DNA of 64,000 bases from SM23-32 sp964434535 (GTDB lineage Bacteria; Planctomycetota; Brocadiia; SM23-32): contig CAYSWA010000003.1 of assembly GCA_964434535.1 (NCBI GenBank), positions 112,274 through 176,273 on the forward strand, written 5' to 3'. Made by a program: the position numbers and the translations under genes. The notes beneath the pieces are model-generated. The model had not been told where the DNA came from, ran no database searches, and saw only the letters and a program-made list of their open reading frames with translations. The number at the start of each line of letters is the position of its first letter. The first letter of the stretch is position 1. Positions 9,151 through 18,037 of the stretch are shown here, piece by piece.

Positions 9151-10341
9151 ATGCCGTTCCCGCAGCGCCCGGCCGATCTGGCGCACGGCCTGGCGCAGGC
9201 GCTGCCTGTTCTCGACGATGGCCATGCGCACGTGCCCCTCGCCCGCCTCGCCGAAGGCGGCGCCGGGGGCGAGGGCCACGTCGGCCTCCTCCAGGAGCTT
9301 AAGGCAGAAGTCAACCGAGCCCATGCCCCGGAACGGCTCGGGGATCGGCGCCCAGACGAACATCGTCCCGCGCGGCTTCTCGACGGGCCATCCGACGCGG
9401 CCAAGCCCCTCGCAGAGCGTGTCGCGCCGCTGCTGGTAGGTGGCCGCCTGCCGGCGCACCTCATCCATGCAGTGGCGCAGGGCGATGATGCTGGCGATCT
9501 GGACGGGCATGAACAGGCCGTAGTCGAAATACCCCTTGATGCGGGCCAGCCCGGCCACCACGTCCGGGTGCCCCACGCAGAAGCCGACGCGCCAGCCGGC
9601 CATGTTGAAGCTCTTGGACATGGAGCTGAACTCCACGCCGACCTCCTTCGCCCCCGGCGCCTGGAGGAAGCTCGGCGCGCGGTAGCCGTCGAAGGTGATG
9701 TGGCTGTAGGCGAAGTCGTGGATGATGAGCATGTCATGGCGCCAGGCGAACTCGACGGCCCGCTCGAAGAAGGCCGGCTCGACGGTCAGCGCCGTCGGGT
9801 TGTGCGGGAAGTTCAGGATCAGCAGCTTCGGCTTCGGCTCGACGCTCGCCACCAGCTCGTCCAGCTCGTCGAAGAAGGCCGGGTCGGTCGAGATGGGCGC
9901 GGTGACGGTCCGCCCGCCGGCGATGCGGACGCTGTGCAGGTGCGGGGGGAAGGCGGGGGCGGGCACGATCGCCGTCTCGCCCTCCTCGATCAGCACCAGC
10001 GCCAGGTGCGAAAGGCCCTCCTTGCTGCCGATGGTGCAGACGACCTCGGTCTCGGGGTCGACCTCGACGTCGTATTCGCGGGCGTAGAAGCGGGCGACCT
10101 CGCGCTTGAGGTTGAAGATGCCGTCGGCGCTGACGCTGTAGCGGTGGTTGCGGGGGTCGCGGACGGCCTCGGTCAGCTTCTCGATGATCGGCTGCGGCGT
10201 GGGGTCGTTCGGGTTGCCCATGCCCAGGTCGATGATGTCGTGTCCGGCGCGCCGGCGGGCCATCTTGATGGCGTTGAGGCGGCCGAAGACGTACTGCGGC
10301 AGCCCTCCGACGCGCTGCGCCAATGGCACGTTCATCTTCAT
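9127..10341 (-). CDS. class I/II PLP-dependent aminotransferase
   Basis: A 404-residue fold-type I aminotransferase (COG0436). The PLP lysine is Lys243 in SSMSKSFNMAGWR. NFPHNPT and the Asp in IIHDFAYSHITFDGY are the usual cofactor-contacting segments, and an Arg near the C-terminus (GHVRMAI) fits carboxylate binding. It is closest in appearance to alanine transaminase or LL-diaminopimelate aminotransferase-like enzymes; substrate is unresolved. The ATG overlaps the PPIase TGA as ATGA. The last residues (GRLQIGD) and the stop are encoded by an ATTGCAGATT-type repeat, so the C-terminus may have been altered by repeat insertion. It sits inside the rnf gene set without an obvious functional link. 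Confidence 0.9.
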   Translation of the reverse strand: MKMNVPLAQRVGGLPQYVFGRLNAIKMARRRAGHDIIDLGMGNPNDPTPQPIIEKLTEAVRDPRNHRYSVSADGIFNLKREVARFYAREYDVEVDPETEVVCTIGSKEGLSHLALVLIEEGETAIVPAPAFPPHLHSVRIAGGRTVTAPISTDPAFFDELDELVASVEPKPKLLILNFPHNPTALTVEPAFFERAVEFAWRHDMLIIHDFAYSHITFDGYRAPSFLQAPGAKEVGVEFSSMSKSFNMAGWRVGFCVGHPDVVAGLARIKGYFDYGLFMPVQIASIIALRHCMDEVRRQAATYQQRRDTLCEGLGRVGWPVEKPRGTMFVWAPIPEPFRGMGSVDFCLKLLEEADVALAPGAAFGEAGEGHVRMAIVENRQRLRQAVRQIGRALRERHGRLQIGD

Positions 10342-12074
10342 GGCTCGCCCAACCTCAGCTCGACGTCGGCCTCGGCCTTCAGCTTCAGCAGAAGGGCCGG
10401 GATGCGCTCCCTCGCCTTGCGCAGGCGCAACTCGGCCGTCAGCTCCTCGCGCACGGATTCCAGCGGCGGGGGCTCGACGGCCGGCTCGCGCTCCAGAACG
10501 GCCATTATACGGTAACGGCCGCCCTCGTGGAAAACGCCGCTGACCTCGCCTTCGCGTAAGTCCTTTATCATGGCGTAGTAAGGATGGTCGGGCGTCAGCG
10601 TCCTTGTCCGCGCGCCCCGCGCCCAGGCGGCCGGCCCGCCCATCTCCGTCTGGGCCAGCACGTGCAGGCTCACCCCCTCCAGCGCCCGCTCGCGCATCCG
10701 CTCGGCGACGGCCGCCTCCCCGGCGCTCAGCTCCTGCACGACCGCCCGATCGAGGCCGAGCTCCGCGTGGGCCGCGGCCACTTCCGCCTCGCTCACCTCG
10801 AGTTCCCGCGCGGCCAGCCGCTCGGCCAGCAGCGCGGCGCGCACGTCCTCGCGCAGCACCAGCTCGCGCACGAGCCGCCGGCGGAACGCCGCCGGGTCGA
10901 TCCCCGACGAGCGGAGCAGCCCGTCGAGCCCCTCGCGCGACTGGCCGCGCAGCGCCGCCTGGCGGGCGTAGAGCTCATCGCCGATCCGGCGCATCCGCTC
11001 CGTCACCTCCTCCGCAGAGACGCTCACGCCCTCACGCTCGGCCGCCTGGAAGACGAGCAGCCGCTCCACGTAGGGCCCGATCATCGCCGCGCCGAACTCA
11101 CGCGTCAGCGCCTCCGCCAGCGTGCCAACCGGCAGCGCCGCTGCGTTGACGAACGCCGCCGTCTCGGCCCCGAGCAGCCGCCGCTCGGGCGGGTCGGCCG
11201 AGAGATTCGTCACGATCCGGGCCTTCCGGTGCAGTTCGGCAAGCAGGGCCGGGTAGGCGTGCTCCGACTCGACGGCGATCAACTCGGCCCGCAGCGTGCC
11301 CTTCAGCTCCTCGAACGGCTCACCGGTGGCGGGCACCTCGCCGATCCTGCGCAGCACGTGCCAGCCTTCCTCGCTGCCGAACACGGCCAGCTCGCCCGGC
11401 GCCAGGCCCTCCAGCGCCCGGCCGAGCCGGCAGCCCGCGGGCACCGGCGCCAGCCGCCCCTTGTAGGGCACCGAGGGGCGGTCCAGGCTCAACTCGACGA
11501 CGGCCTCCTGCCAGCGGTCGGGATCGGCCCGCAGCAGCTCCAGCAGTTCCTCGGCCTGGCGGCGGCTCGGCAGGGCGACGTGCGCCGCGAGCAGGCGCCG
11601 CCCGCGCGTTCGCTTGTGGTGCGCCCGCAGCGCCCCTTCGCTCAGGTCCAGCGTCGGCGCGATCATCCGCTCGACGAGCAGCCGCACGCGCATGGCGTCG
11701 GGCGAGACGCTCTGTTGCAGCTCGCGGCGCACCGCCTCGACGTCCCACCCCTGTCGCTCGGCGGAGGCGCGGAACTCCTCGGGCCCCATGCGCGCGTTCT
11801 CGATGATCTGGCGCCAGCGCAGCTCACCTTCCAGTTCCCGCCGCGCCGCCACCTCCTGGCGGCTCACCTCCACGCCGCGCCGCCGGGCCTCCTGCTCGAT
11901 GAGGCCACGGTCCACGAACGAGTCCAGCGCGCTGCGCCCGAGCGAGCGGACCAGCGCCGCGCCGAACTCCTCGCCAGTGACCTGCCGCCCGTTGACGACG
12001 GCCACGACCTCGGCCCGGGCGGCCGTTGTCAGCGCGAGCATCGCCGTCGCGACCATGTAAAGCCAGGCACGCAT
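10338..12074 (-). CDS. exported SurA/PpiC-like peptidyl-prolyl isomerase with internal duplication
   Basis: A 578-residue exported protein. The signal peptide is residues 1-21 (MRAWLYMVATAMLALTTAARA), followed by VVAVVNGRQVTGEEF, the usual opening of SurA/PrsA/PpiD chaperones. A parvulin-like domain lies around 160-245 (LLAAHVALPS; FGSEEGWHVLRRIG). A second helical N-domain-like unit (307-430) and a second degenerate parvulin-like unit (445-530; GGRYRIMAVLER) follow, so the protein looks duplicated. It probably assists folding of envelope proteins. The ATG at 12074 starts the signal peptide and lies 50 nt after rnfA. It interrupts the rnf order, which is unusual; extracytoplasmic RnfG maturation is a possible but unproven link. 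Confidence 0.85.
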   Translation of the reverse strand: MRAWLYMVATAMLALTTAARAEVVAVVNGRQVTGEEFGAALVRSLGRSALDSFVDRGLIEQEARRRGVEVSRQEVAARRELEGELRWRQIIENARMGPEEFRASAERQGWDVEAVRRELQQSVSPDAMRVRLLVERMIAPTLDLSEGALRAHHKRTRGRRLLAAHVALPSRRQAEELLELLRADPDRWQEAVVELSLDRPSVPYKGRLAPVPAGCRLGRALEGLAPGELAVFGSEEGWHVLRRIGEVPATGEPFEELKGTLRAELIAVESEHAYPALLAELHRKARIVTNLSADPPERRLLGAETAAFVNAAALPVGTLAEALTREFGAAMIGPYVERLLVFQAAEREGVSVSAEEVTERMRRIGDELYARQAALRGQSREGLDGLLRSSGIDPAAFRRRLVRELVLREDVRAALLAERLAARELEVSEAEVAAAHAELGLDRAVVQELSAGEAAVAERMRERALEGVSLHVLAQTEMGGPAAWARGARTRTLTPDHPYYAMIKDLREGEVSGVFHEGGRYRIMAVLEREPAVEPPPLESVREELTAELRLRKARERIPALLLKLKAEADVELRLGEP

Positions 12075-12124
12075 CGAAGAGCCCGACCAGGGAAGAACGA
12101 GGAGCACGCGGCCCTCGGGCCGCC

Positions 12125-12739
12125 TCAGACCATGCCGGTGAAGCCGAGGAAGGCCATGGCCATCAGGCCCGTGGCGATGAAGGCGATCGGCACGCCCTTC
12201 AGCGGCGCCGGCACGTCGACCCGCGCCAGCCGCTCCCGCACGCCGCTCATCAGCAGCATCGCCAGCATGAACCCGAGCCCCGCGCAGATGCCCCGCCACG
12301 AGGCGGCGACCAGCCCGGAGGCGAAGCCCATCTGCGCGAACTCCAGCGGCGCGTCCGTCGTGTTCAGCAGCGCCACGCCCATCACGGCGCAGTTGGTGGT
12401 GATCAGCGGCAGGTAGATGCCGAGCGCCTCATACAGCGCCGGCAGACGCGAGCGCATGAACAGCTCCACAAGCTGCACCAGTGTGGCGATGACCAGGATG
12501 AACATCGGCGTCTTCAGCGCCAGCACCAGCCCCGTCGGCAGCAGGATCAGCCGGTAGAGCACGAAGGTGACCGAGCTGGCCATGAACATCACGAACGTGA
12601 CGGCCATGCCCATGCCCAGCGCGCTCTGGGTGCGCTGCGTGACGCCGATGAACGGGCAGAGGCCGAGGAAGCGCGCCAGCACGAAGTTCGAGACCAGGAT
12701 GGCCGAGAAGGCGATGGTGAAAAGCTGCGTCAGCTCCAT
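12125..12739 (-). CDS. rnfA: Rnf electron transport complex subunit A
   Basis: RnfA is a six-helix membrane subunit (NqrE family) of the Rnf ion pump, 204 residues. Typical segments are SNFVLARFLGLCPFIGVT near the N-terminus and YLPLITTNCAVMGVALLN in the middle, each containing the conserved Cys of the RnfA/RnfE pair that is thought to bind a membrane-embedded iron centre. It follows rnfE by 3 nt, showing close co-expression. Confidence 0.96.
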   Translation of the reverse strand: MELTQLFTIAFSAILVSNFVLARFLGLCPFIGVTQRTQSALGMGMAVTFVMFMASSVTFVLYRLILLPTGLVLALKTPMFILVIATLVQLVELFMRSRLPALYEALGIYLPLITTNCAVMGVALLNTTDAPLEFAQMGFASGLVAASWRGICAGLGFMLAMLLMSGVRERLARVDVPAPLKGVPIAFIATGLMAMAFLGFTGMV

Positions 12740-12742
12740 CTC

Positions 12743-13372
12743 TCAGGCCCCCTCCCCTCTGCCCCGCAGCCAGTTGAAGAAGCCCATCAGCAGCCCCAGC
12801 ACCAGGAACGCGCCGGGCGCCTGGATCAGGATCGCCGCCGGCTCGTAGTGCACCGGCCAGGAAACCGGCATCCAGGGATAGCCCCAGACGGTGCCGCTGC
12901 CGAGCACCTCGCGGATCGCCGCCACCAGGCAGATCGCCGCCGTGAAGCCGATGCCGATGCCGAGCCCGTCCATCAGCGAGCGCCGCACGCCGTGCCGGTA
13001 GGCGAACGACTCGGCCCGGTAGAGGATGCCGCAGTTGACCACGATCAGCGGGATGAAGATGCCGAGGCTCTCGTTGACCTCGATCGGCACCATCGGCGAG
13101 CCCTTGAAGAAGATCTCGACCATGGTCACGAACGAGCCGATCACCACGATGAAGCAGGGGATGCGCACCTCGGACGGAATGGCGCGGCGCAGCAGCGCCA
13201 CCAGCGTGTTGGAGCACATGAGCACGAAGATGACGGCCATGCCCATGGCGACGGCGTTCTGGAGCGCCGTAGTGACGGCGAGCGTGGGGCAGAGCCCGAC
13301 GGCGAGCACGAAGACCATGTTCTGCTCGAAGACGCCCTTGTTCAGCTCGCCGGCCAGGGTGCGCTCGGGCAT
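12743..13372 (-). CDS. rnfE: Rnf electron transport complex subunit E
   Basis: RnfE is the second RnfA-like membrane subunit (NqrD family), 209 residues and about six helices. The paired conserved motifs are VLAVGLCPTLAVTT and FIPLIVVNCGILYRAE, with Cys in both halves, facing those of RnfA. It is the first gene of the minus-strand rnf run and is preceded by a strong promoter at 13414-13442. The C-terminus (FNWLRGRGEGA) is ordinary for the family. Confidence 0.96.
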   Translation of the reverse strand: MPERTLAGELNKGVFEQNMVFVLAVGLCPTLAVTTALQNAVAMGMAVIFVLMCSNTLVALLRRAIPSEVRIPCFIVVIGSFVTMVEIFFKGSPMVPIEVNESLGIFIPLIVVNCGILYRAESFAYRHGVRRSLMDGLGIGIGFTAAICLVAAIREVLGSGTVWGYPWMPVSWPVHYEPAAILIQAPGAFLVLGLLMGFFNWLRGRGEGA

Positions 13373-13413
13373 GGTCGCGGGCTCCGGTGCGGTTCGAAGG
13401 GGCGGATCGGGCC

Positions 13414-13442
13414 ACTATACCAGACGCCCCGGCGGCGCTCAA
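13414..13442 (-). promoter_or_regulatory. sigma70-type promoter of the rnfE-led operon
   Basis: On the minus strand TTGAGC (13442-13437) and TATAGT (13419-13414) are 17 nt apart. The -10 box lies about 40 nt upstream of the rnfE ATG. It would drive rnfE through rnfG, scpB and the HD hydrolase. Confidence 0.75.
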
Positions 13443-13495
13443 CGGAAGCGCGATCGCGGAACGACTCCGGCCGCACGGACGGGCAGTCCGTGCGC

Positions 13496-13834
13496 TCACG
13501 CCGCGGCGAGCGCGGCGAAGTTGGCGAGCACCAGCGCCGGCCAGAGGACCCAGCAGATCAGCGCCGGGTAGGTCATCTCCAGGGCGAACGGCGCCCAGAG
13601 AAGGTCCACGGCCAGAAGCGCCAGCGTCGCCACCGGCAGGGCGAGCCCGAGCGCCAGCGCGATGATCGCCACGGCCGGGCTGAGCGGCCACCAGGCGGCC
13701 AGAGTCCCCCCCGCCGCCGCGGCCACGAACAGCGCCCCGCAGGCGACCATGACCACGCGGCGCTGGCGCGTGAAAGCCACTGCGGCCGCGCCGAGCAGCG
13801 CCAGGGCGAGAACGTTCAGGTCAAAAGCCGCCAT
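13496..13834 (-). CDS. small hydrophobic membrane protein of unknown function
   Basis: A 112-residue protein with about four predicted membrane helices: residues 5-20, 26-49, about 53-80 and the C-terminal segment rich in Ala and Leu. I do not recognise a family. The frame extends upstream, but the ATG at 13834 (MAAFDLNVLALALLG) starts directly at the first helix and fits the promoter at 13863-13890. It precedes rnfE by 123 nt with a separate promoter between, so it may be independent of the Rnf complex. Its last residues are a plain Ala-rich tail. Confidence 0.6.
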   Translation of the reverse strand: MAAFDLNVLALALLGAAAVAFTRQRRVVMVACGALFVAAAAGGTLAAWWPLSPAVAIIALALGLALPVATLALLAVDLLWAPFALEMTYPALICWVLWPALVLANFAALAAA

Positions 13835-13862
13835 GGCCCGGCCTCCGGACAGGTATGCCGGC

Positions 13863-13890
13863 ATTGTAGCGGCGAGGACGGCGCAGTCAA
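13863..13890 (-). promoter_or_regulatory. sigma70-type promoter of the small membrane protein gene
   Basis: On the minus strand TTGACT (13890-13885) and TACAAT (13868-13863) are 16 nt apart. The -10 box is about 29 nt upstream of the ATG at 13834. Confidence 0.65.
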
Positions 13891-14060
13891 CACGGAGGAC
13901 ACGGAGAACGACGACGGCATTTCACCGCGAAGGTCACGAAGAAGCACGAAGGACGGCAACGACAGCGATGGGGTGACGGCTCGTCCTCGTTCTCGCGCTC
14001 GGCCGTTGCCGTTCATCCGCGTTGATTTGCGTTCATCTGCGGTTCCTCGCCGTTCCCGTC
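13888..14060. repeat. composite intergenic repeat block (ACGAAG words, module B and module A)
   Basis: This gap between divergent genes (13835-14170) is mostly repeat. Three word types follow each other: CACGGAGGACACGGAG and TCACGAAGAAGCACGAAGG near 13890-13955; module B (complement GGCAACGGCCGAGCGCGAG) at about 13980-14010; and module A on the minus strand at 14009-14045. Modules A and B also occur alone elsewhere in the window (9061, 26069, 59944), so they behave as separate mosaic blocks. No gene is supported inside. Confidence 0.75.
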
Positions 14061-14088
14061 GGTGAAGCCGTCCCTTCGGACCCACGGC

Positions 14089-14117
14089 TTGCAACGGGCC
14101 AACTGCGCGATTAGAAT
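14089..14117 (+). promoter_or_regulatory. sigma70-type promoter of the SAM hydrolase gene
   Basis: TTGCAA (14089-14094) and TAGAAT (14112-14117) are 17 nt apart. The start codon of the downstream gene is at 14171. Confidence 0.65.
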
Positions 14118-14170
14118 CGCGGTGGAGCGTCGACCGGATCCCTTCACGCCGCGTCAGGAGCCGCCGAGAG

Positions 14171-14992
14171 ATGGCCAAGTTCGGCTTCGGCAGACAGATT
14201 CCACCGATCGTCCTGTTGACCGATTTCGGTTTCAAGGACAGCTACGTGGGCGTGATGAAGGGGGTAATCCGGGGGATCTGCCGGGGGGCGGAGGTCATCG
14301 ACCTCTCGCACAACATCATGCCGCAGGACGTGGCCGAGGCGGCCTTCGTGCTCGCCGCCGCCTACCGCTACTTTCCCGAGGAGACGATCTTCGTCTGCGT
14401 GGTCGACCCCGGCGTGGGCACCGACCGGGCCATCGTTTACGTGCGGGTCAACGACCAGGCGTTCCTGGCGCCGGACAACGGGCTGCTCAGCGTAGTCGTC
14501 GAGGAGGCGGCGCCCTCGGCCGTGCGCCGGGTCACGGCCGAGCGCTACTTTTTGAACGAGCCGAGCACGACGTTCCACGGGCGGGACATCTTCGCGCCGG
14601 TCGCGGCGCACCTGGCCGCCGGGCTGGAGCCGGAGAAGCTCGGCCCGACGCTGCGGCGGGTGCGGCGGCTGCGCCTGCCCCGGCCCGTGCGGGCGGCTGA
14701 CGGGAGCCTGCGCGGCGAGATCATCTACATCGACCAGTTCGGCAACTTGATCACGAACATGAGCCGGGCCATGCTGGAGCGCAGCTTCGAGGTGCCGCTG
14801 GGCGAGGTCGAGGTCACGGTGAAGCGCCGGAAGGTGGAGAGGCTGAGCCGCACGTACGGCGAGGCGGCGGCCGGCGAGCTGGTAGCGCTGATCGGCAGCA
14901 GCGGCTACCTGGAGGTGGCGGTGAACCAGGGCTCGGCGGCGCGGTTCCTCGGCTGCGAGAAGGGCGATACGGTCACGCTCTCGGCGCCGTAG
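14171..14992 (+). CDS. S-adenosyl-L-methionine hydrolase (adenosine-forming), DUF62 family
   Basis: A 273-residue member of the SAM hydroxide adenosyltransferase family, related to fluorinase and chlorinase. These enzymes cleave SAM to adenosine and methionine with water as nucleophile. Family features are LLTDFGFKDSYVGVMKG at the N-terminus, VVDPGVGT, FHGRDIFAPVAAHL, IDQFGNLITN and the C-terminal GSSGYLEVAVNQGSAA. The lack of the 23-residue fluorinase loop suggests hydrolase rather than halogenase. It is a single-gene unit with its own promoter and ends 19 nt from a convergent gene. Confidence 0.9.
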   Translation: MAKFGFGRQIPPIVLLTDFGFKDSYVGVMKGVIRGICRGAEVIDLSHNIMPQDVAEAAFVLAAAYRYFPEETIFVCVVDPGVGTDRAIVYVRVNDQAFLAPDNGLLSVVVEEAAPSAVRRVTAERYFLNEPSTTFHGRDIFAPVAAHLAAGLEPEKLGPTLRRVRRLRLPRPVRAADGSLRGEIIYIDQFGNLITNMSRAMLERSFEVPLGEVEVTVKRRKVERLSRTYGEAAAGELVALIGSSGYLEVAVNQGSAARFLGCEKGDTVTLSAP

Positions 14993-15011
14993 CGGCCGGG
15001 CGCCCCCCCCT

Positions 15012-15557
15012 TCAGAGCCCGAGCGAGAGCACGGCGCGCAGCCCGGCGATCCGGCGGCCGTTGACCCGCTCGGGCGTAGCCGAGCGCACGAGCCACTCCT
15101 CGTCGATCTTCTCCAGCCGCACCGTCCACTCGCTGCGCGCGAACCGCACGCCGCCGCCGCCGTGGAAGGAGGTGACGTGGAGGTCCATCAGCGCCTCGTC
15201 GTTCGCGATGGTCAGGTGCCGCACGGCCAGGTTGGCGCGGTCCAGCGGGCGGCGGCGGGTGATGCGCTCCAGGTCGCTGCGCAGGCGTTCCCGGTCGATG
15301 CCTTCCTCGGAGAAGTAGGGCGAGACGTGGGTCATCACGCCCTCGAGGTCGCGCGCGGCGAGGGACTCGACCGCCTCGTCGAGGACGGTCTTGATGCGGC
15401 GGCGATCGCTGGGCCACAGTTGCGCCAGCCCCACGTAGAGCAGCCCCGCCGCCGCGAGCAGCACCAGCAGGGAGGCGCCCGGCCGCGCCCGCGCCAGCAT
15501 GACCAGCCGCGCCGGCAGGGAGGGGGCCGGCCCGCGGCTCTCTGCACCCGCGCTCAT
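15012..15557 (-). CDS. membrane-anchored protein with NTF2-like C-terminal domain
   Basis: A 181-residue protein with one membrane helix near residues 28-47 (GASLLVLLAAAGLLYVGLAQ) and an exposed domain that looks like a SnoaL/NTF2-type fold: VESLAARDLEGVMTHVSPYFS, then EEWLVRSATPERVNGRR. Function is unknown. The ATG at 15557 gives a short cytoplasmic leader before the helix; the frame upstream overlaps the E1 gene and is not needed. It follows the fused E1 gene by 38 nt on the same strand and is probably co-transcribed. Confidence 0.65.
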   Translation of the reverse strand: MSAGAESRGPAPSLPARLVMLARARPGASLLVLLAAAGLLYVGLAQLWPSDRRRIKTVLDEAVESLAARDLEGVMTHVSPYFSEEGIDRERLRSDLERITRRRPLDRANLAVRHLTIANDEALMDLHVTSFHGGGGVRFARSEWTVRLEKIDEEWLVRSATPERVNGRRIAGLRAVLSLGL

Positions 15558-15595
15558 CGCTTCCCTCCCGGCGGCGCCCCCCGGCGCCGCCAGCT

Positions 15596-17911
15596 TCAGC
15601 GCCTGGCGTAGCAGACGCCCAGCGCGGCCTCCACCAGGTCGGCCACGCCCGGCAGGTAGGCCCGCTCCAGCACCTCCGACTGCGGCGAGATGGCGTCGGC
15701 GGACCCGACGCGCGCCACGGGCGCGTCCAGGTAGTCGAACGCGCGCTCCTGGATGCGGGCCGCCACCTCGGCGGTGAAGCTGCCGGTGCGGCATGCCTGG
15801 CAGGCCACCACGCAGCGGCCGGTCTTGCGCACCGAGCGCAGCACCGTCTCCAGGTCGAGCGGTATCAGGCTGCGCAGGTCGATCAGCTCGGCCTCGATGC
15901 CATGATCGTCGGCGAGCTTCTCGGCGGCCTTCCCCATCATGTGCGCCAGCAGGCTCCAGGCGACGATGGTCACGTCGCCGCCCTCCCGGCGCACGGCGGC
16001 GCGCCCGAGCGGCACCAGGTGCTCGGGGTCCTGCGGCACCTCGCCCTTCAGGTTGTAGAGCGCCTGCGACTCGACGAACAGCACGGGGTTGTCATCCCGG
16101 ATGGCGCTCTTGAGCAGTCCCTTGGCGTCGGCCGGCGTGGCGGGGCAGACCACGTAGATGCCCGGGGTGTGGCAGGCGTGCGCCTCCAGCGCCTGGGAGT
16201 GCTGGCCGCCGTAGCCCTTGCCCGCGCCGACGGAGCTGCGCACCACGAGCGGCACGGTGGTCTGGCCGCCGCTCATGTAGTGCCACTTCGCCGCCTGGTT
16301 GAAGAGCTGGTCGCCGGCCTGGAACTCGAAGTCGCTGTACATCAGCTCCACGATCGGTCGCAGGCCCGTCATGGCCGCGCCGACGCCGGTGCCGATGATC
16401 GCCGCCTCGCTGATGGCGGTGTTGAAGACGCGCCGCCGGCCGAACGCCTCCAGCAGGCCCTTGGTCACTTTGAAGGCGCCGCCGTAGTCGGCCACGTCCT
16501 CGCCGTAGAGCACGACGCGCTCGTCGCGGAGCATCTCCTCGGCCATCGCCTCGCGCAGGGCCTCCTTGAAGGTGGTCTGCCCGCCCTCGCGCTCGGCACG
16601 GGGCGGCTGCGCCAGCGTGGCCGGCTCGGCGAACTGCGCCGGCACCTCGTCGCAGCGGCTGGCGGTGAAGACGTAGCGCGTGACCTCGCAGGGGTCGGGG
16701 TCGGCCGACCGGGCGGCGCGGAGGGCGGCCTCCTCGTGGCGGCGCGCGACGCGCTCCTCCAGCTCGGCCACGGCGTCGAAGTCCGCCACGCCGGCCTCCA
16801 CGAGCTGGTCCTTCAGGGTCTGGATCGGCTCGCAGGCCCGCCAGGCGGCCTCCTCCTCCTTGTCGCGGTACTCGGTGCGCGGGTCGCTCAGGCTGTGGCC
16901 GTGGAAGCGGTAGCAGACCAGCTCCAGCAGCGCCGGCCCCTCGCCCCGGCGGCAGGCGTCGGCGGCGCGGCAGACGGCGTCCCGCACGGCGAGCACGTTC
17001 ATCCCGTTGACCACCTCGGCCCGCATCGCCTCGGGGGCGAAGCCGGCCCCGCGCCGGGCCAGGAACTCGACCCCGGTCACCTCGCCCCGCTGCTGGCCGG
17101 TCATGCCGTACTGGTTGTTGACGATGGCGTAGATGATGGGCAGCCCGCGCGGCCGCTCGGCCAGCTCGGGGTTGGTGAACTGGGCCATGGCGGCGAAGTT
17201 CAGCGACTCCATGACCACGCCGTTGGCGAAGGCCCCGTCGCCGGCGAAGCAGAGCACAACGCGGTCCTCGTTTAGGAACCGGTTGCGCAGGGCGGCGCCG
17301 GTGGCGATGCCGACCGAGCCGCCCACGATGGCGTTGGCGCCGAGGTGGCCGCTGCTGAAGTCCGCGATGTGCATGCCCCCGCCGCGCCCGCGGCAGTATC
17401 CGTCCGCCTTGCCGAACAGCTCGGCGGCGGTGCGGTAGACGTGCTCGGCCTTGGCCGCCTCGCGCAGCTGCCGGCCGCAGAGGTCGCGGGCTTGCTCAGC
17501 GCCGATCCAGGCGCGCAGCTCCTCCTCGGTGCGGCGCTTGATCGCCACGTAGCCCTTGGCGATGGCGTCGCCGTGGCCGCGGTGGGTGCTGGTGATGTAG
17601 TCGGTCCAGCGCACGGCGGAGCAGGCCCCGGTGCTGGCGGCCTCCTGCCCGATGGACAGGTGCGTCGGCCCGCGATAGCGGAAGCCCATCTCGCGCAGCG
17701 GCTCGAAGGACTGCATGCGCAGGGCGATGATCATCTGCTCGAAGGCGTGGATGCTCAGCATCCACTCCAGCAGGTCCAGCGCGTCCTCACCGGCCAGCGT
17801 GCCGGCGGCGAGCTCCTCTTTGAGGCTCCCGTCGTACTGGAAGACGGGGATGGTGGGGAAGCCCAGCTCGTCCGGCTCGAATCGGGGCAGCACGGTGAGG
17901 TCGCGAACCAC
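15596..17911 (-). CDS. fused 2-oxoacid dehydrogenase E1 (alpha and beta subunits in one chain)
   Basis: A 771-residue thiamine-diphosphate enzyme. Residues about 40-410 are the E1-alpha half, with the ThDP motif GDGAFANG (224-231) through IVNNQYGM, and RFHGHSLSDP (335-344). Residues about 445-765 are the E1-beta half, with YGEDVADYGGAF and SEAAIIGTGVG. It decarboxylates a 2-oxoacid (pyruvate, acetoin or branched-chain type) and passes the acyl unit to a lipoyl domain. In most bacteria of this type the two halves are separate genes. The GTG start at 17911 has a clear GGAGG site upstream. LpdA and a free lipoyl domain are encoded at 37-41 kb, and no E2 is visible. The exact 2-oxoacid substrate is undecided. 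Confidence 0.92.
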   Translation of the reverse strand: MVRDLTVLPRFEPDELGFPTIPVFQYDGSLKEELAAGTLAGEDALDLLEWMLSIHAFEQMIIALRMQSFEPLREMGFRYRGPTHLSIGQEAASTGACSAVRWTDYITSTHRGHGDAIAKGYVAIKRRTEEELRAWIGAEQARDLCGRQLREAAKAEHVYRTAAELFGKADGYCRGRGGGMHIADFSSGHLGANAIVGGSVGIATGAALRNRFLNEDRVVLCFAGDGAFANGVVMESLNFAAMAQFTNPELAERPRGLPIIYAIVNNQYGMTGQQRGEVTGVEFLARRGAGFAPEAMRAEVVNGMNVLAVRDAVCRAADACRRGEGPALLELVCYRFHGHSLSDPRTEYRDKEEEAAWRACEPIQTLKDQLVEAGVADFDAVAELEERVARRHEEAALRAARSADPDPCEVTRYVFTASRCDEVPAQFAEPATLAQPPRAEREGGQTTFKEALREAMAEEMLRDERVVLYGEDVADYGGAFKVTKGLLEAFGRRRVFNTAISEAAIIGTGVGAAMTGLRPIVELMYSDFEFQAGDQLFNQAAKWHYMSGGQTTVPLVVRSSVGAGKGYGGQHSQALEAHACHTPGIYVVCPATPADAKGLLKSAIRDDNPVLFVESQALYNLKGEVPQDPEHLVPLGRAAVRREGGDVTIVAWSLLAHMMGKAAEKLADDHGIEAELIDLRSLIPLDLETVLRSVRKTGRCVVACQACRTGSFTAEVAARIQERAFDYLDAPVARVGSADAISPQSEVLERAYLPGVADLVEAALGVCYARR

Positions 17912-17996
17912 AGCCTGTCCTCCTGACGTTGCGGTCGAATGGAGCGTCAGAGGCGGGGATCCCGCGCGGAGCGCGCAGCGTCAGCCGCAAGCGACC

Positions 17997-18025
17997 CTTA
18001 TAGCCGAGAGCGGCCAAGAGCGCAA
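17997..18025 (-). promoter_or_regulatory. sigma70-type promoter of the E1 gene
   Basis: On the minus strand TTGCGC (18025-18020) and TATAAG (18002-17997) are 17 nt apart, leaving a leader of about 80 nt before the GTG at 17911. Confidence 0.6.
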
Positions 18026-18037
18026 CCGGAAGGGAGG

